Shown one piece after another: positions 45,521 through 57,235 of a DNA stretch of 64,000 nt. Source of the stretch: Helichrysum umbraculigerum. Its lineage: Eukaryota > Streptophyta > Magnoliopsida > Asterales > Asteraceae. Made by a program: the position numbers and the translations under genes. Positions within the stretch are counted from its first letter, which is position 1; each line of letters begins with the position of its first letter. The notes beneath the pieces were generated by a model that had not been told where the DNA came from, ran no database searches, and worked only from the letters and a program-made list of their open reading frames with translations. The DNA lies in NCBI GenBank assembly GCA_949592205.1, contig CATIUR010000001.1, forward strand, positions 238,594,750 through 238,658,749, in the 5' to 3' direction.

Positions 45521-46680
45521 TAAAAATAGAAAACTTAGAACTCTTTTTCACACTAAGTGTCGAACTCACGCAACCTCAAATACTTATACGATACGACTTT
45601 TAAACACATGAAATATACTTTATAAGTATACGAAACAACATAACAATAATAATACTTTAAATATTATTATTACAATCCGTCACCAATGGGCCGTACACGT
45701 TTTCAAAACATCAACACTCAAACCTAATCATTTGGACATTACTAGTTGGATGAACAACTAGCATAGGTGATCTCTCGAGATACCTACACATATTTATAAC
45801 CTTACGCGTTTTGAACGCCCGGCAGGTTACAGTCTTCGGACACCTCATTGTACTGCATCACATTTGCTTCACTGCAAATCATCATACTCAGTGAGTCTCA
45901 TAGCCCCTCATTTTACTGTTTTCAAACCCAGGGGTGGGAATACATGCTTTACTTTGTTTTACATGTGAACACGAGTACAAAACTCACTATATTCTGCATG
46001 AGCCGTTTACTAATCATTTTAAAGCCCTCAATCGATCATAGTTTGGTTAATACTTTTGTAGCGTGAATGTTAGTGTATGGTACCATATAGGATTGACAAT
46101 CCTCGTCCGGATTAGCAAGCACTAACTGGTCAAACGGATGCATTAGCATTTGTTCATGTGAGTGTAGATTAGGCACTCGCGGGGAGGCACCCTCGCCCAG
46201 GCACTTGATTATGATCTTGACACCTCAGTTAAGCTCGGACTATGACCTCATGGCAGACATATACATTATTTGATTGATTTCAAATCATTATACTTAAATC
46301 TCATGGTTCATACATATATGTTTATTCATACAAACCTGTGAGCTCACCAGCTTTTAGCTGACCTTTTAGCATGTATTCTCAGGTACACAGCAGCAGTGGG
46401 TCTACTCAGGATACTATATAGCTCGAGTTGCATGCAAACATCAAGAGATTTTCATGCATTATTATATTTCGTAAAGTAGTAATGCCATAGAATCCCTCCG
46501 ATAGGGTACCGAACTTTTGTAAACATTATAACTATTGTAAATTTTATTACAATCAATGTACTTTTGTAAACGACGCATGTAGACGTCGTTCATTATATAC
46601 CTTGTGTGTTTTGATTATCTTAATTAGTCACGCCCCAACCCGATTCGCTTCCGCACAGTAAATTTGGGGGTGCGACAGAT

Positions 46681-46693
46681 TGGTATCAGAGCC
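46681..46693 (+). promoter_or_regulatory. Primer-binding site of plus-strand element
   Basis: TGGTATCAGAGCC, three bases after the LTR end. Confidence 0.9.
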
Positions 46694-46978
46694 TAAGGTT
46701 ATAGTGAACTAGGTTGCATTTAGTGGGCCTAGACTATGACCGTTAGGCAGTATTCCTTATTAGGGATGACCGGTTCAGGGATTACATCATACGAATTTAA
46801 TTTAACATGGCGTAGCTAACCATGTACAATTAAATAAAGATGATGTAATATCTGAAATTGGGTTATGTCGAACATGAATGCACTAGTTGACTCTGACCAC
46901 GAGAGAACCGGGACTCATACTTGTTTTGTGTTAGACACACACACTAGGCTATTATGGGATATACGTGTATATACATAT

Positions 46979-47110
46979 ATAGGCCTCACTTACCTACTAG
47001 ACACTTAAGCTATTATATATAATGTATTTATATATGAATAGGCCTCACTTACCACTCTCCAGGCTATTATATATGAGAGATATATGAATAGGCCTCACAC
47101 ACCAGTAAGC
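46979..47110 (+). repeat. Short tandem repeats in element leader
   Basis: Three imperfect copies of a roughly 55-bp unit containing ATAGGCCTCACTTACC and a TATATA run, between the PBS and the first ORF. Confidence 0.6.
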
Positions 47111-47326
47111 TCGCTATATAAATAGCTGACTCTTCTCTCGTGACACTTACGAAACACACTCATCAATTCGCACAACCACACCAACCTGACTTTTTGTCAC
47201 ACCAACGCATCACTTTTGGCAAGCTCTAATGATTTTATAGAAATCACATCTAACACGCGAAACCGACATATTTCTAAGGACTAAAATCCTTTTCCTGCCA
47301 TTTCTATAGAACCACTCACGCGGAAA

Positions 47327-47782
47327 ATGGCAAGCCTCCCAACGGACGATTACGCGTCAGATAACGACCAAATCAATGATGAACAAATCCAGTACACATA
47401 TATTGATGAAGATATTGCTCCTATGGAAGATATAGTGAATGAAAACATCGAAAACCACGACTTTGGGTTGGTTAACATCGAAGAATACGAATGGGTACGA
47501 GATCAGGCCGAAGACTTAGATGGCCGCAACTGGGAACTGAAACTAAGATGCAAGCTCTACGAGATAGAGCTGATAATTCTGAGGAGATCCTTTCTCGAAC
47601 GAATCCAGGATCGGACCCTCTACTGCAAGGAAGTGACTACAAGCCTGTACTACCGGACAACCACCTCGGTGAAAGGGATGTACCGACAAGCAATTGAAGA
47701 TGCTTTGGTTTACCATGCGCCTCCACGATACCGCGACATACTCGAAGCTCGTTACTACCCTTACGATCTCGACCTAGAATAG
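47327..47782 (+). CDS. Unknown 151-codon ORF between PBS and gag position of LTR element
   Basis: ATG 47327 to TAG 47782. The product is acidic in its first half (SDNDQINDEQ, DEDIAPMEDIVNENIE) and then charged and probably helical. I find no gag, protease or pol motif. It occupies the same place, about 630 nt after the PBS, as the 233-codon ORF of the minus-strand Tekay element at 60776-61477, and both start MA(D/S)(I/L)P, but the rest does not align by eye. It may be an element-specific accessory protein. It is intact here although the rest of the element is degraded. Expression is unknown. Confidence 0.5.
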   Translation: MASLPTDDYASDNDQINDEQIQYTYIDEDIAPMEDIVNENIENHDFGLVNIEEYEWVRDQAEDLDGRNWELKLRCKLYEIELIILRRSFLERIQDRTLYCKEVTTSLYYRTTTSVKGMYRQAIEDALVYHAPPRYRDILEARYYPYDLDLE

Positions 47783-48893
47783 ACCAATGATAACTATAAC
47801 CACCTTGTACAGCGGATAGTTATGTATGCAGTAGGTCGTAGTTAGGACCTCTAATCCGATGGTTATATTAAAATCCCATCCCCTTTTGTATAACCCTCAT
47901 TATCTGCCCGGAAGTGATAATTCCCGGCAACTTTTGTCAACTCTAAACTCTTGTAATCTTTTGGTCACACATGTTGAATGATTACAATCCTATTATCTTT
48001 TGTTTCTATCGATCGGTACATCATGCCTCGACACTTTATCTACGGTGGTAGAAACGCACACGCTAATCGCTCCCTTAATTATAACAAACAACAACATTAC
48101 TGCGAACCACCCATTCTAAAAAGACCTACTTAAAGAGGCTCAGTCTTAGGATCAACCAACGAAACTCCCGTCTCATGAGAGATTCATCATAGAGGCGTGT
48201 TACATCGACTGTTCACGTGTTCTTTTCACTCGCATTCATCGTCATGCAGACAACCGCCAAATTAAATTGGCCAACCACAACATCCACGTTCTGGAATATT
48301 TTTCCCTCAACTGAACTGAACCTAACGACCTACGCGCACTTGATTTCAATTTTGACCACACTGATTTCCACTGGATTAGTATTGCGAGAGCCACTCACAA
48401 CGACTAAGTCCACAAAAACTTTCACAACCACAATCGAATCATTTTGACCATCACATTACCTCGGTACTTACTTGATTCAGTACCTCGGTACTTACATGGT
48501 GACATTCGCGCGCACACATGGAACGTCTATGAGAAACACCACTCTTAGCCCTTGCGCTACACGTGAAGACCTCACAGTTTGTACTTATTTAGCCCTTGCG
48601 CCACATTTACAAAATTTCATGAACGTGATCTACTTTTAGCCATAGGGCTACACATTAGAGACATAAGATACACACCCACTTACAGCACACTAGTGTTGCA
48701 CACACAGTACATTGATGCTGCATCATGGCACTTAACGCCGCATCTCACAGCACTTCAGTACCTCATTCATAGTACACTAGTACTACATTACTGCGCTCGT
48801 AGCATTACATTCACAGTACGTTAGTACTGCACCCCGGTACCTTGAGAACTACACTTCGACACCTTAGGGCTACGCACAGTACAAGAGTACTGC
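47783..48893. other. Degraded remainder of plus-strand element; palindromic GTAC-rich stretch
   Basis: No credible gene. 48024 starts a short frame MPRHFIYGGRN that soon stops. 48475-48890 contains many short words such as CAGTAC, TAGTACTGC, CCTCGGTACTTA and AGCCCTTGCGC(C/T)ACA in imperfect tandem and inverted order. The stretch ends abruptly at 48893, where minus-strand integrase begins. Confidence 0.5.
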
Positions 48894-51502
48894 TTCAAGG
48901 ATCTCAAAAGGTCCAATGTACCTGGGATTCAATTTCCCTCGTTTGCCGAAGCGAAGTACACCTTTCCAAGGTGATACTTTAAGAAGGACTCGATCCCCAA
49001 CTTGGAACTCGAGATGTTTGCGTCTCACGTCAGCTTAGCTTTTCTGACGATCATGTACGGCTTTCAGCCGGTTTTGAATACTAATGATTTTCGCGGTGGT
49101 TTCATGGATAATTTCAGGAGCAGTGAGTTGGCTGTCTCCCACTTCGGTCCAAAAGACAGGTGATCGGAACTTACGACCGTACAGTGCCTCGAATGGTGCA
49201 GCTCCAATACTGGTATGGTAGATGTTGTTGTACGAAAATTCGCATAACGATAAATGAGTTTCAAATTTGCACCGAAATCAACTACGCAGGCTCGTAGCAT
49301 GTCTTCCAGTGTTTGAATGGTTTGTTCACTTTGGCCATCGGTTAGAGGATGATATGCAGTACTCATATCCAGACGAGTACCCAATGATTTCTGAAGTGAT
49401 TGCCAGAAGTGAGATGTGAAACGACTATCTCTATCAGAGATAATTGAGATGGGAACGCCGTGTCGTGCTACAATTTCCTTGAGATAAATTCATGTGAGGC
49501 GTTCCATTTTGTCGGTTTCTTTGATTGCTAGGAAATGAGCAGATTTGGTGAGACGGTCGACGATCACCCATATGGTATCGCAACCGCTTGATATTTTTGG
49601 GAGTTTTGTGACGAAGTCCATAGTGATCTGCTCCCATTTCCATTGTGGGATTTCAGGTTGTTGAAGTAGTCCGGAAGGTTTCTGGTATTCGGCTTTGACT
49701 TTTGAGCAGGTGAGGCACTTGCTGACATATGTGGCGATATCAGCTTTCATGTTTGGCCACCAATAGAATTCTTTGATTCCGTGATACATCTTGTCAGATC
49801 CAGGATGTATAGAATATTTGGACTTGTGAGCTTTATCCATCACCAAGTCGCGTAGGTTCCCAAAACAGGGTAACGAGATTCGGTTTGAGAAGTATTTAAC
49901 TCCGTTAGGTTTGGTTTCGAATTGTTTCTCCATGTTGCGCAAGGTTTCATTTTTGATGTTTTCTGGTTTCAATGCTTCGAGTTGAGCGGTAAGAATTTGA
50001 ATGATAAGGTCATTGTGAATTGTGATGCTAAGAGCTCGGACTCGAAGGGGTTTAGCGCGTTCTTTTCGACTGAGGGCATCGGCAACAATGTTTGCTTTGC
50101 CCGGATGGTATTTGATTTCGCAGTCATAATCGGTAAGCAACTCGACCCAACGACGTTGCCTCATGTTTAGATCCTTTTAATCAAAGATATGCTGGAGACT
50201 TTTATGATCGGTATAGATGGTGCACTTAGTTCCATAGAGATAGTGTCTCCAGATTTTGAGTGCAAAGACGACAGCTCCAAATTCAAGGTCATGAGTGGTG
50301 TAGTTCTTTTCGTGGATTTTGAGCTGTCGGGAGGCGTAGGCGATGACCTTGTCTCATTGCATCAACACGCAACCGAGACATTAGTGTGAAGCATCGCAGT
50401 ATACCCCGAAGTCATCGTTGCCTTTGGGTAAGGATAGGATAGGTGCACTGCAAAGCTTTTGTTTGAGTAGTTGGAAAGCTGACTCTTGTTTATCAGTCCA
50501 ATCGAACTTCTTGTCTTTCTGAGTCAGTGTCGTGAGTGGTTGGGCTATTTTTGAGAAATTTTCAATGAATCGCCGATAGTATCCGGCCTGACGTACTTCG
50601 GTTGGAGTTGTGGGTGCTTGCCAGCACTTGATAGCCTCGATTTTTGATGGATCAACATGAATTCCTTGACTGTCAATCACGTGTCTAAGGAATTGAACGG
50701 TTTGCATCCAGAACTCACACTTGGAGAATTTGGCATATAACTCCTCGTGTCTGAGCAGTTCTAGGATGGTTTTGAGGTGTTGCGCATATTCTTGTTCATT
50801 ACGCGAGTAGATAAGGATGTCGTCTATAAAGACGATGACAAACTTGTCGAGATATGGTTTGCACACTCGGTTCATGAGGTCCATAAATACGGCCGATGCG
50901 TTCGTTAAAGCGAAGGGCATCACTTGAAACTCATAGTGCCCATAGCGAGTTCGGAAAGTTGTTTTTGGAATATCGGTGTCGCGAACTCGTAACTGATGAT
51001 AATCTGACCGTAGATCGATCTTTGAATAAAAACTCGACCCTTGAAGTTGATCAAATAGGTCATCAATGCGGGGAAGTGGATAACGATTCTTGACGGTTAG
51101 TTTGTTCAACACTCGGTAGTCGATACACATGCGGAAAGAACCGTCTTTCTTTTTGACAAACAGGACCGGAGCTCCCCATGGTGAAGAACTCAGTCGGATG
51201 AATCCTTTGTCCAGAAGTTCCCGTAACTGGGTAGACAACTCTTGAAGCTCGGATGGGGCTAAACGGTAAGGTGCTCGTGCCACGGGTGCTGCGCCGGGCA
51301 CAAGGTCAATGGAGAACTCTACCTGCCTAGGAGGTGGAAGGCTAGGTAATTCCTCAGGAAAGACTTCTAGAAAGTCTCGAACGATAGGTACATCCTCGAG
51401 TCGCTTCTCCTCCGACTTTTTCTCCATAATGTGTGCGAGGATTGCCTGATAACCTTTTCTCAGATATTTGCGGGTTTTCATACAGGATAAGATATTCAAT
51501 CT
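48894..51502 (-). pseudogene. pol: Tekay pol: RT, RNase H, integrase (multiple lesions)
   Basis: Reading on from the protease across the insertion site gives TRLNILSCMK, then RT with QVEFSIDLVPG, KGFIRLSSSPWGAPVLFVKKK, YPLPRIDDLFDQL and the catalytic FIDDILIYS (about 50815-50840). RNase H follows (YCDASH, VIAYASRQLKIHEKNY, WRHYLYGTKCTIYTDHKSLQ) and integrase with its HHCC finger (HPGSDKMYHG, CLTCSKVK) and DD35E core (TMDFVTKLP, SDRDSRF, TDGQSEQTIQ). Lesions: deletion of FLGL after TEVRQ, SGYHQLR changed to SDYHQLR, stops after CDASH, in VLMQ and after LQHIFD, a stop before IYLKEIV, and a frameshift near 49250. The last residues are GPFEILE, then the element is cut at 48894. Confidence 0.92.
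51498..51502. repeat. Target-site duplication AATCT (left)
   Basis: AATCT here and at 58997-59001 flank the gag-only element. Removing the element and one copy restores an open frame GETGGTRLNILSC in the host Tekay element. Confidence 0.92.
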
Positions 51503-52240
51503 GGTGACACCCCGCAAATTTAAACGCAATCACGTACATTAACCACTTACATTATTAGGCTAATTCCCTACTTGAGTGAATTCACAACACATTTTAGAGG
51601 TAAGTCTAGCAAATCCCAACTAGTTAATACGTGTAGTATTACCTATTTGTAATTAGATATAATTACATACGAAATAATTGGAATAAACGCGACAAAAATA
51701 TACGACGGTTGGTGAACGAGATTCTTTAATAAAACAAAGTTATTAAATAACATTAACGTTTATTAAATATTATGTTGATAATATTTACAAGTATTCCGTA
51801 ACTAATAACATCTATGTCGTACAACTAAAACAAAACAAAGTTTAAAATTTTATAACTCAATTAAATTAGTTTTACAAAATTTTATTTCAATTTAAAAAAT
51901 ATAATCGAATCTGTAATTAAAAAGTTACCATTTAAAATCTTTAATCAATTGACGATCGGGTAAACAAACACGGGTAAAATACCACATTTTTGGGACAAGA
52001 GATCCCTCCCTTTGGAACCAAAAATCAGCCAAAACCCACCATCCAACCCTCATTCTTCTTCCATTTTCATTTACTCTTTCTCTCTCTACCTCCCTTTCTC
52101 TCCACCTTCTCTCTAAAAACCACACAAATCACACTAAAACTACCACAAAACGACCTCCGTTCACCAAACTCATTTAGAGAAAAACGATCACCTCGCAACG
52201 ATCTACACTTCTACCTTTTCGGATTTCAAAACCAACACGC

Positions 52241-53420
52241 GTAAGTTTCCGACATTTCCCGTAAATCCTTAGATTTCGAAGTTTTCTTTGATAATTCATG
52301 TTTAGTATACTTAGATCATCATGTTTTAGTGTTTTATACAACTGAAAATGTCCAAAATCGAGCCAAAAATCCGTTTTTTGTGAGCTGTTCGTCGACAGTT
52401 GGAAGTGTCGCTAGTGTGCCAAAAACAGTACTAGCGACACTAGCTAAGTGTCGCTATGCCAAGTGTCGCCCCTATAGCGACACTACTTAAGTGTTGCAGA
52501 AACCCTTAACCAGATTTATATTAAGCGACACTACCTTAGTGACGCCATAATTGAACCAGTGTCGCCTATAGCGACACTAACCAAGTGTCGCCAATCAATT
52601 GAAAATCAGGAATCTAGCGACACTTACATAGTGTCGCCTAACTAGTGTCGCCTATAGCGACACTAGCCCAATGTCGCCAAAAACAGTTTGTTGAAAAACA
52701 ATATTTTCACTAAGGGTGGGACTTAAATCGGGAACGGATATTTACATACGACATTATACACAAACTATACAAACATTATAAACGCACTTATACTATTGAA
52801 ATGTTGATTTCAAAACGTCACCAACAAGTCGTATACATTTTCACAACTACGAAATACAAATGCAAACATTGAACGAACACTTTGGACATAACTCGGTTGT
52901 ACAAACACTAGCATGGATGGTCGACTTAGACACCCACATACTTATTAAATCTCATACGTTTAGGGCGTTAAGAGATTCAGGACTATACTTGGGCTTTAGG
53001 CTTTGCTAGCACTCGAACATACTTAACTCAACAGGTGAGTTCACAGCCCCACTTTTAACTGTTTTACTGCTTACAACTTGGGGTGAGAAACATAGTCAAC
53101 TGTTTATTGATTGCCATAACTGCTTTTACACACACGATTGTATACTTGTTTTACTCGAACGATTAGAGTACTTTGAACTGTTGAAAACTTATATGAAACT
53201 GGTATTTATGAAACAACATTTTCATAAACGTGTTAAACTTTGTTTGGTAAACCAGAGAACAACCGGTACTTTTTATGTAAACGCTGGAGAACGACCAGTA
53301 CTTTTTATGTGAACGTATTTGGTTTAACAACCGTGCTTACAAACTTGATCCGAATAATGCAAACTTAAAACCTGTGAATTCACTCAACCATGTGTTGACT
53401 TTTTACTATGTTTTTTTCAG
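52241..53420 (+). other. Putative leader intron within LTR
   Basis: A strong 5' splice site (GTAAGT) follows the CT-rich leader. A polypyrimidine tract and CAG (TATGTTTTTTTCAG) precede GGAATTAGC. Comparable pairs occur in the other LTRs, for example minus-strand 6629 to 4816, plus-strand 8686 to 10179 and 41364 to 46382. Splicing would remove the palindrome cluster and tandem array from the RNA leader. A second donor candidate is at 53035. Inferred only. Confidence 0.45.
52395..52680. repeat. Palindrome cluster (GCGACACTA / TAGTGTCGC) in 5' LTR
   Basis: Dense alternation of AGCGACACTA and TAGTGTCGC(C/T) words, several adjacent pairs forming hairpins (for example about 52435-52456). Confidence 0.8.
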
Positions 53421-53743
53421 GGAATTAGCAGCACACGTAAGGACCGCCTGCACAAATGGAACCTAGGCGACCCTTGAAGATTTAGGATGCCAACTTTTTG
53501 AAACATATGGATTTCTTTTGTATAACTAATCTGTCTTTAGTCATATTTACGAAATCCACTTTTGTACAACTTAACAACTTATGCCATTCAATGAATCGTA
53601 AACTTTGTAACTTCTACTTTTGGTATCTTAATATACATGTTCTGTTGTAATCATATGCTCTGATATGTATGCATGTACAATGTAAATGTGGCATCCCGAA
53701 CTTATTAATGCTTCCGCTAAACGAACTTGGGGGTGTTACAGAT

Positions 53744-53756
53744 TGGTATCAGAGCC
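53744..53756 (+). promoter_or_regulatory. Primer-binding site
   Basis: TGGTATCAGAGCC, three bases after the 5' LTR. Confidence 0.93.
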
Positions 53757-54054
53757 ATTGGTTATAGCGAACTAGATTTCTTAGGTGACCTAGAGACCTT
53801 AGAGACCTAGACTATAGCCTTGGCTAGAACGCACATGCATACACACATTTGCATACATCTAACGTCGTTACGACACATCGATACACGTGACTCCTTCGTC
53901 GAACCGTACTATGTCTGAAACTGTTCCCTTTCATTCAAAACTCAAATGAACCTGATCGTATTAAGCGGTTGATGAAAAGAAGTATGTATTTAGCATCATA
54001 TAATGACGCATGGCCAACGTGATTATATTATACTAAGTACATATGGGTGTTTCA

Positions 54055-54704
54055 TAGGGGTGGCAATTCGGGTTGGGTCGGTTGGCGGGTTCGGGTTGGC
54101 GGGTTTTCGGGTCAGAAATGGTCAACCCGAACCCAACCTGATTCTAAAATCGGGTTGGGTATTTCAACCCAACCCAAAACCCGACAACCCGAACCCAACC
54201 CGACCCAACCCGAATTGCTAATAATTCAATAAATTTTCACGTTATTTTCGAGTTTTCAAGTCAGTTTTGGGTCAGTTAAGTCACATTGATCAATCTTTTG
54301 ACAAAAATAGCTAATCATTTATAAGCATAAATAATTATAAATTTTCAAAATTGATAAAAATAAATATTATATCAATTTGAATTGATCATCAAAACATCAT
54401 TAATTCACTAACTTATATCAAAACGTAAAGATATCAAAGAAAAAATTATAAATTAGTAACTGGAAAGGTCTAAATTATGTGTCATATTTAAATTAAAATA
54501 AATTTATAATGATATTAACTGAATTTCGGGTTGTCGGGTTCAACCCAAAAATGCATTTGTTGACCCAGACCCGACCCAAAAAAATATCGAGTTGGCGGGT
54601 TTCGGGTTGATGGGTTGGCGCCTCAAAAATCCCGACCCTAACCTTATAATATTCGGGTTGGGTTCGTGTCGGGTTTCGGGTTCACGGGTTGGTTGCCAGC
54701 CCTA
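54055..54704. mobile_element. hAT-type MITE in the leader of the gag-only element
   Basis: 650 bp starting TAGGGGTGGCAA and ending TTGCCAGCCCTA (inverted repeats), with an 8-bp target duplication GTGTTTCA (54047-54054 and 54705-54712). The other gag-only element has the uninterrupted site (GGGTGTTGCATAGTCG on its minus strand, about 4165-4190). The ends are rich in CGGGTTGGGT and its complement. No transposase frame. Confidence 0.92.
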
Positions 54705-54846
54705 GTGTTTCATAGTCGTGAGATACGTGATGGGGATCCTGTCATTCTTTCTTAAATACACGATAACTGAATTATGTGAACCTTCATCCTTCACATCTTT
54801 TCCATAGACATTGACTTCTGCATTTCCTTCCTCGTAGAACGTCAGC

Positions 54847-56075
54847 ATGCCGCCTACGCAAAGAAAGACCCGCAACAGTCGCCAAACGAATACACCTCCT
54901 GTTGTCGAAACCATCGAACAAATTATTGAACGTCGTGTGGCAGAAGCAATTGCCAAATACGAGGCAAGCCGCAATCGTGAACATGTGGTACATAACAGTG
55001 GTACCACCCCCATCAACAGTGAAACACCGGCAAACACCCAACAAGGGTGTTCATACAAAACCTTCCTCGCTTGCAAACCCAGCACCTTCACCGGGACTGA
55101 AGGGTCCATCGGCCTAGTCCATTGGATAGAGAAAATGGAATCGGTGATCGACATCAGCGACTGCGCAGCCGACAAAATAGTGAAATACGCCACCTGTACT
55201 CTAGCTGATAAAGCGTTGACATGGTGAAACGCTCAGATCCAAATCCTTGGACGCCCAACTGCTTACTCCATCTCGTGGGAGACTTTGAAACAAATGATGA
55301 TGGAAGAATTCTGCTCTCAGAGTGAGCACCAGAAACTTGAAACCGAACTGTGGAACATCCAAATGATCGGTGCTGACATTACTGGGTACACGACAAGGTT
55401 CCAGGAACTTGCACGCTTGGTACCCCACATGGTAACCCCCGAAAGCAAACGCATTGAGCGTTACAACAGGGCTTGGCCCCACAGATCTGAGGCATGGTCA
55501 TGTCCTCTAAGCCGACTACCTTTAGGAGTGCAGTTGATCTGGCTCAAAGCTTGACCGACGACGCGGTCCTAATTGGAACTCTGAAAGCTGCAACGGGAAA
55601 AAGCGAACCGGCCCGTACTGAAATTGTTGGTTACGGAGGTGACAAACGAAGATGGAACAATGAGGGAAACGACCACCAGAACCAACCAAGCAAGAAACCC
55701 TCAGGAAACTCTAGGGCTTACGTTGCCACCGCCCCAACTGGACCCAAACCCTATCTTGGCAACAAACCGAAATGTGACAAGTGCGGAAAGCACCATGCAG
55801 GCGAATATGCTTTCTGTCAGGACTACAAAAGCTGGGGTCACTTAGCCCAAAACTGTAAAACCAACCCTCCCACTCGAACAAACAATGGGTGCTTTGAGTG
55901 TGGCGAACCTGGGCACTACCGAAACCAATGCCCACAGCTCAATAACGCCAACAACAACCAGAACAATAACAACAACAACAACAACAACAACAAAAACAAC
56001 CGCATCGCGAACATTCCACCAGCACGTGGACGCGCATACATCTTACGTGCACGGGACGCACCAGAAAATCCTTAA
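54847..56075 (+). pseudogene. gag: gag of gag-only retrotransposon (one nonsense, one frameshift)
   Basis: ATG 54847 (MPPTQRKTRN). It contains a helix with EQIIERRVAEAIAKYEASRN, the capsid-like region (ALTW, LETELWNIQM, LVPHMVTPESKRIERYNR) and two CCHC knuckles near the end: CQDYKSWGHLAQNC (imperfect) and CFECGEPGHYRNQC, followed by an Asn-rich tail from an (AAC)n run. Lesions: TGG to TGA at about 55225-55227 (the second Trp of ALTWW) and a 1-bp deletion near 55470 that garbles GLAPQIRG. The lesions differ from those of the copy at 2796-4040, so the family ancestor had an intact gag. It ends at 56075 (RDAPENP) with no pol behind it. Confidence 0.88.
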
Positions 56076-56333
56076 ACTCAACGGTACGTCTTAGCAAACT
56101 ATTACTATGAATTAACATTTCATTACTCGAATGTCGATTCGAACCTAACACTTGGTAAACTTTGACCACTCAACAAACACACAACATATCAAACTATACC
56201 GCGAGTATTCTAAATCGTTAAAACTTTTATAGCAACTTAGAACGCTATACTACTGACAAACGCGACTTTTCGGAGAACATACACGATTGGCGTTCCGACT
56301 TGATTCTAAATCTCGGGACGAAATTTCTCTAAC

Positions 56334-56343
56334 ATGGGGAGAA
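56334..56343 (+). promoter_or_regulatory. Polypurine tract of gag-only element
   Basis: ATGGGGAGAA directly before the 3' LTR, preceded by TCTCGGGACGAAATTTCTCT (56311-56330). Confidence 0.9.
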
Positions 56344-57235
56344 TGTGACACCCCGCAAATTTAAACGCAATCACGTACATTAAACACTTGCATTATTAGG
56401 CTAATTCCCTACTTGAGTGAATTCACAACACATTTTAGAGGTAAGTCTAGCAAATCCCAACTAGTTAATACGCGTAGTATTACCTATTTGTAATTAGATG
56501 TAATTACATACGAAACAATTGGAATAAACGCTACAAAAATATACGACGGTTGGTGAACGAGATTCTTTAATAAAACAAAGTTATTAAATAACATTAACGT
56601 TTATTAAATATTATGTTGATAATATTTACAAGTATTCCGTAACGAATAACATCTATGTCGTACAACTAAAACAAAACAAAGTTTAAAATTTTATAACTCA
56701 ATTAAATTAGTTTTACAAAATTTTATTTCAATTAAAAAAATATAATCGAATCTGTAATTAAAAAGTTACCATTTAAAATCTTTAATCAATTGATGATCGG
56801 GTAAACAAACACGGGTAAAATACCACATTTTTGGGACAAGAGATCCCTCCCTTTGGAACCAAAAATCAGCCAAAACCCACCACCCCACCCTCATTCTTCT
56901 TCCATTTTCATTTACTCTTTCTCTCTCTACCTCCCTTTCTCTCCACCTTCTCTCTAAAAACCACACAAATCACACTAAAACTACCACAAAACGACCTCCG
57001 TTCACCAAACTCATTTAGAGAAAAACGATCACCTCGCAACGATCTACACTTCTACCTTTTCGGATTTCAAAACCGACACGCGTAAGTTTCCGACATTTCC
57101 CGTAAATCCTTAGATTTCGAAGTTTTCTTTGATAATTCATGTTTAGTATACTTAGATCATCATGTTTTAGTGTTTTATACAACTGAAAATGTCCAAAATC
57201 GAGCCAAAAATCCATTTTTTGTGAGCTGTTCGTCG

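Larger units (their letters stand above)
40379..46677 (+). repeat. Plus-strand LTR of a Tekay-related element, split by a solo LTR
   Basis: Starts TGTAACATCCGCC, ends TTGGGGGTGCGACA, and is followed three bases later by a PBS, so it is a 5' LTR. Without the nested solo LTR it is about 3.25 kb. A CT-rich leader (41160-41250), a donor-like TTG|GTGAGCC (41364), a GCGACACT/AGTGTCGC cluster (45100-45520), a CAG|TGAGTCTCATAGCCCC site (about 45888) and an acceptor-like TTCTCAG|GTACACAGC (46382) follow the same order as in other LTRs here. Its 3' end closely resembles the LTR at 61804. Confidence 0.82.
51503..53740 (+). repeat. 5' LTR of gag-only element (2238 bp)
   Basis: Internal order: AT-rich U3 part, CT-rich leader (52070-52115), donor-like ACGC|GTAAGTTTCCGAC (52241), palindrome cluster (52395-52680), CAG|GTGAGTTCACAGCCCC (53035), shortened tandem array (53247-53340), acceptor TTTTTTTCAG|GGAATTAGC (53420). 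It is 415 bp shorter than the 3' LTR because of the array. Confidence 0.92.

Noticed and set aside
46681..46693. tRNA-like sequence TGGTATCAGAGCC at several places
   Set aside because: These are retrotransposon primer-binding sites complementary to tRNA ends, not tRNA genes.
47491..47697. 68-codon frame overlapping the 151-codon ORF
   Set aside because: A shorter shadow in another frame of the same region.
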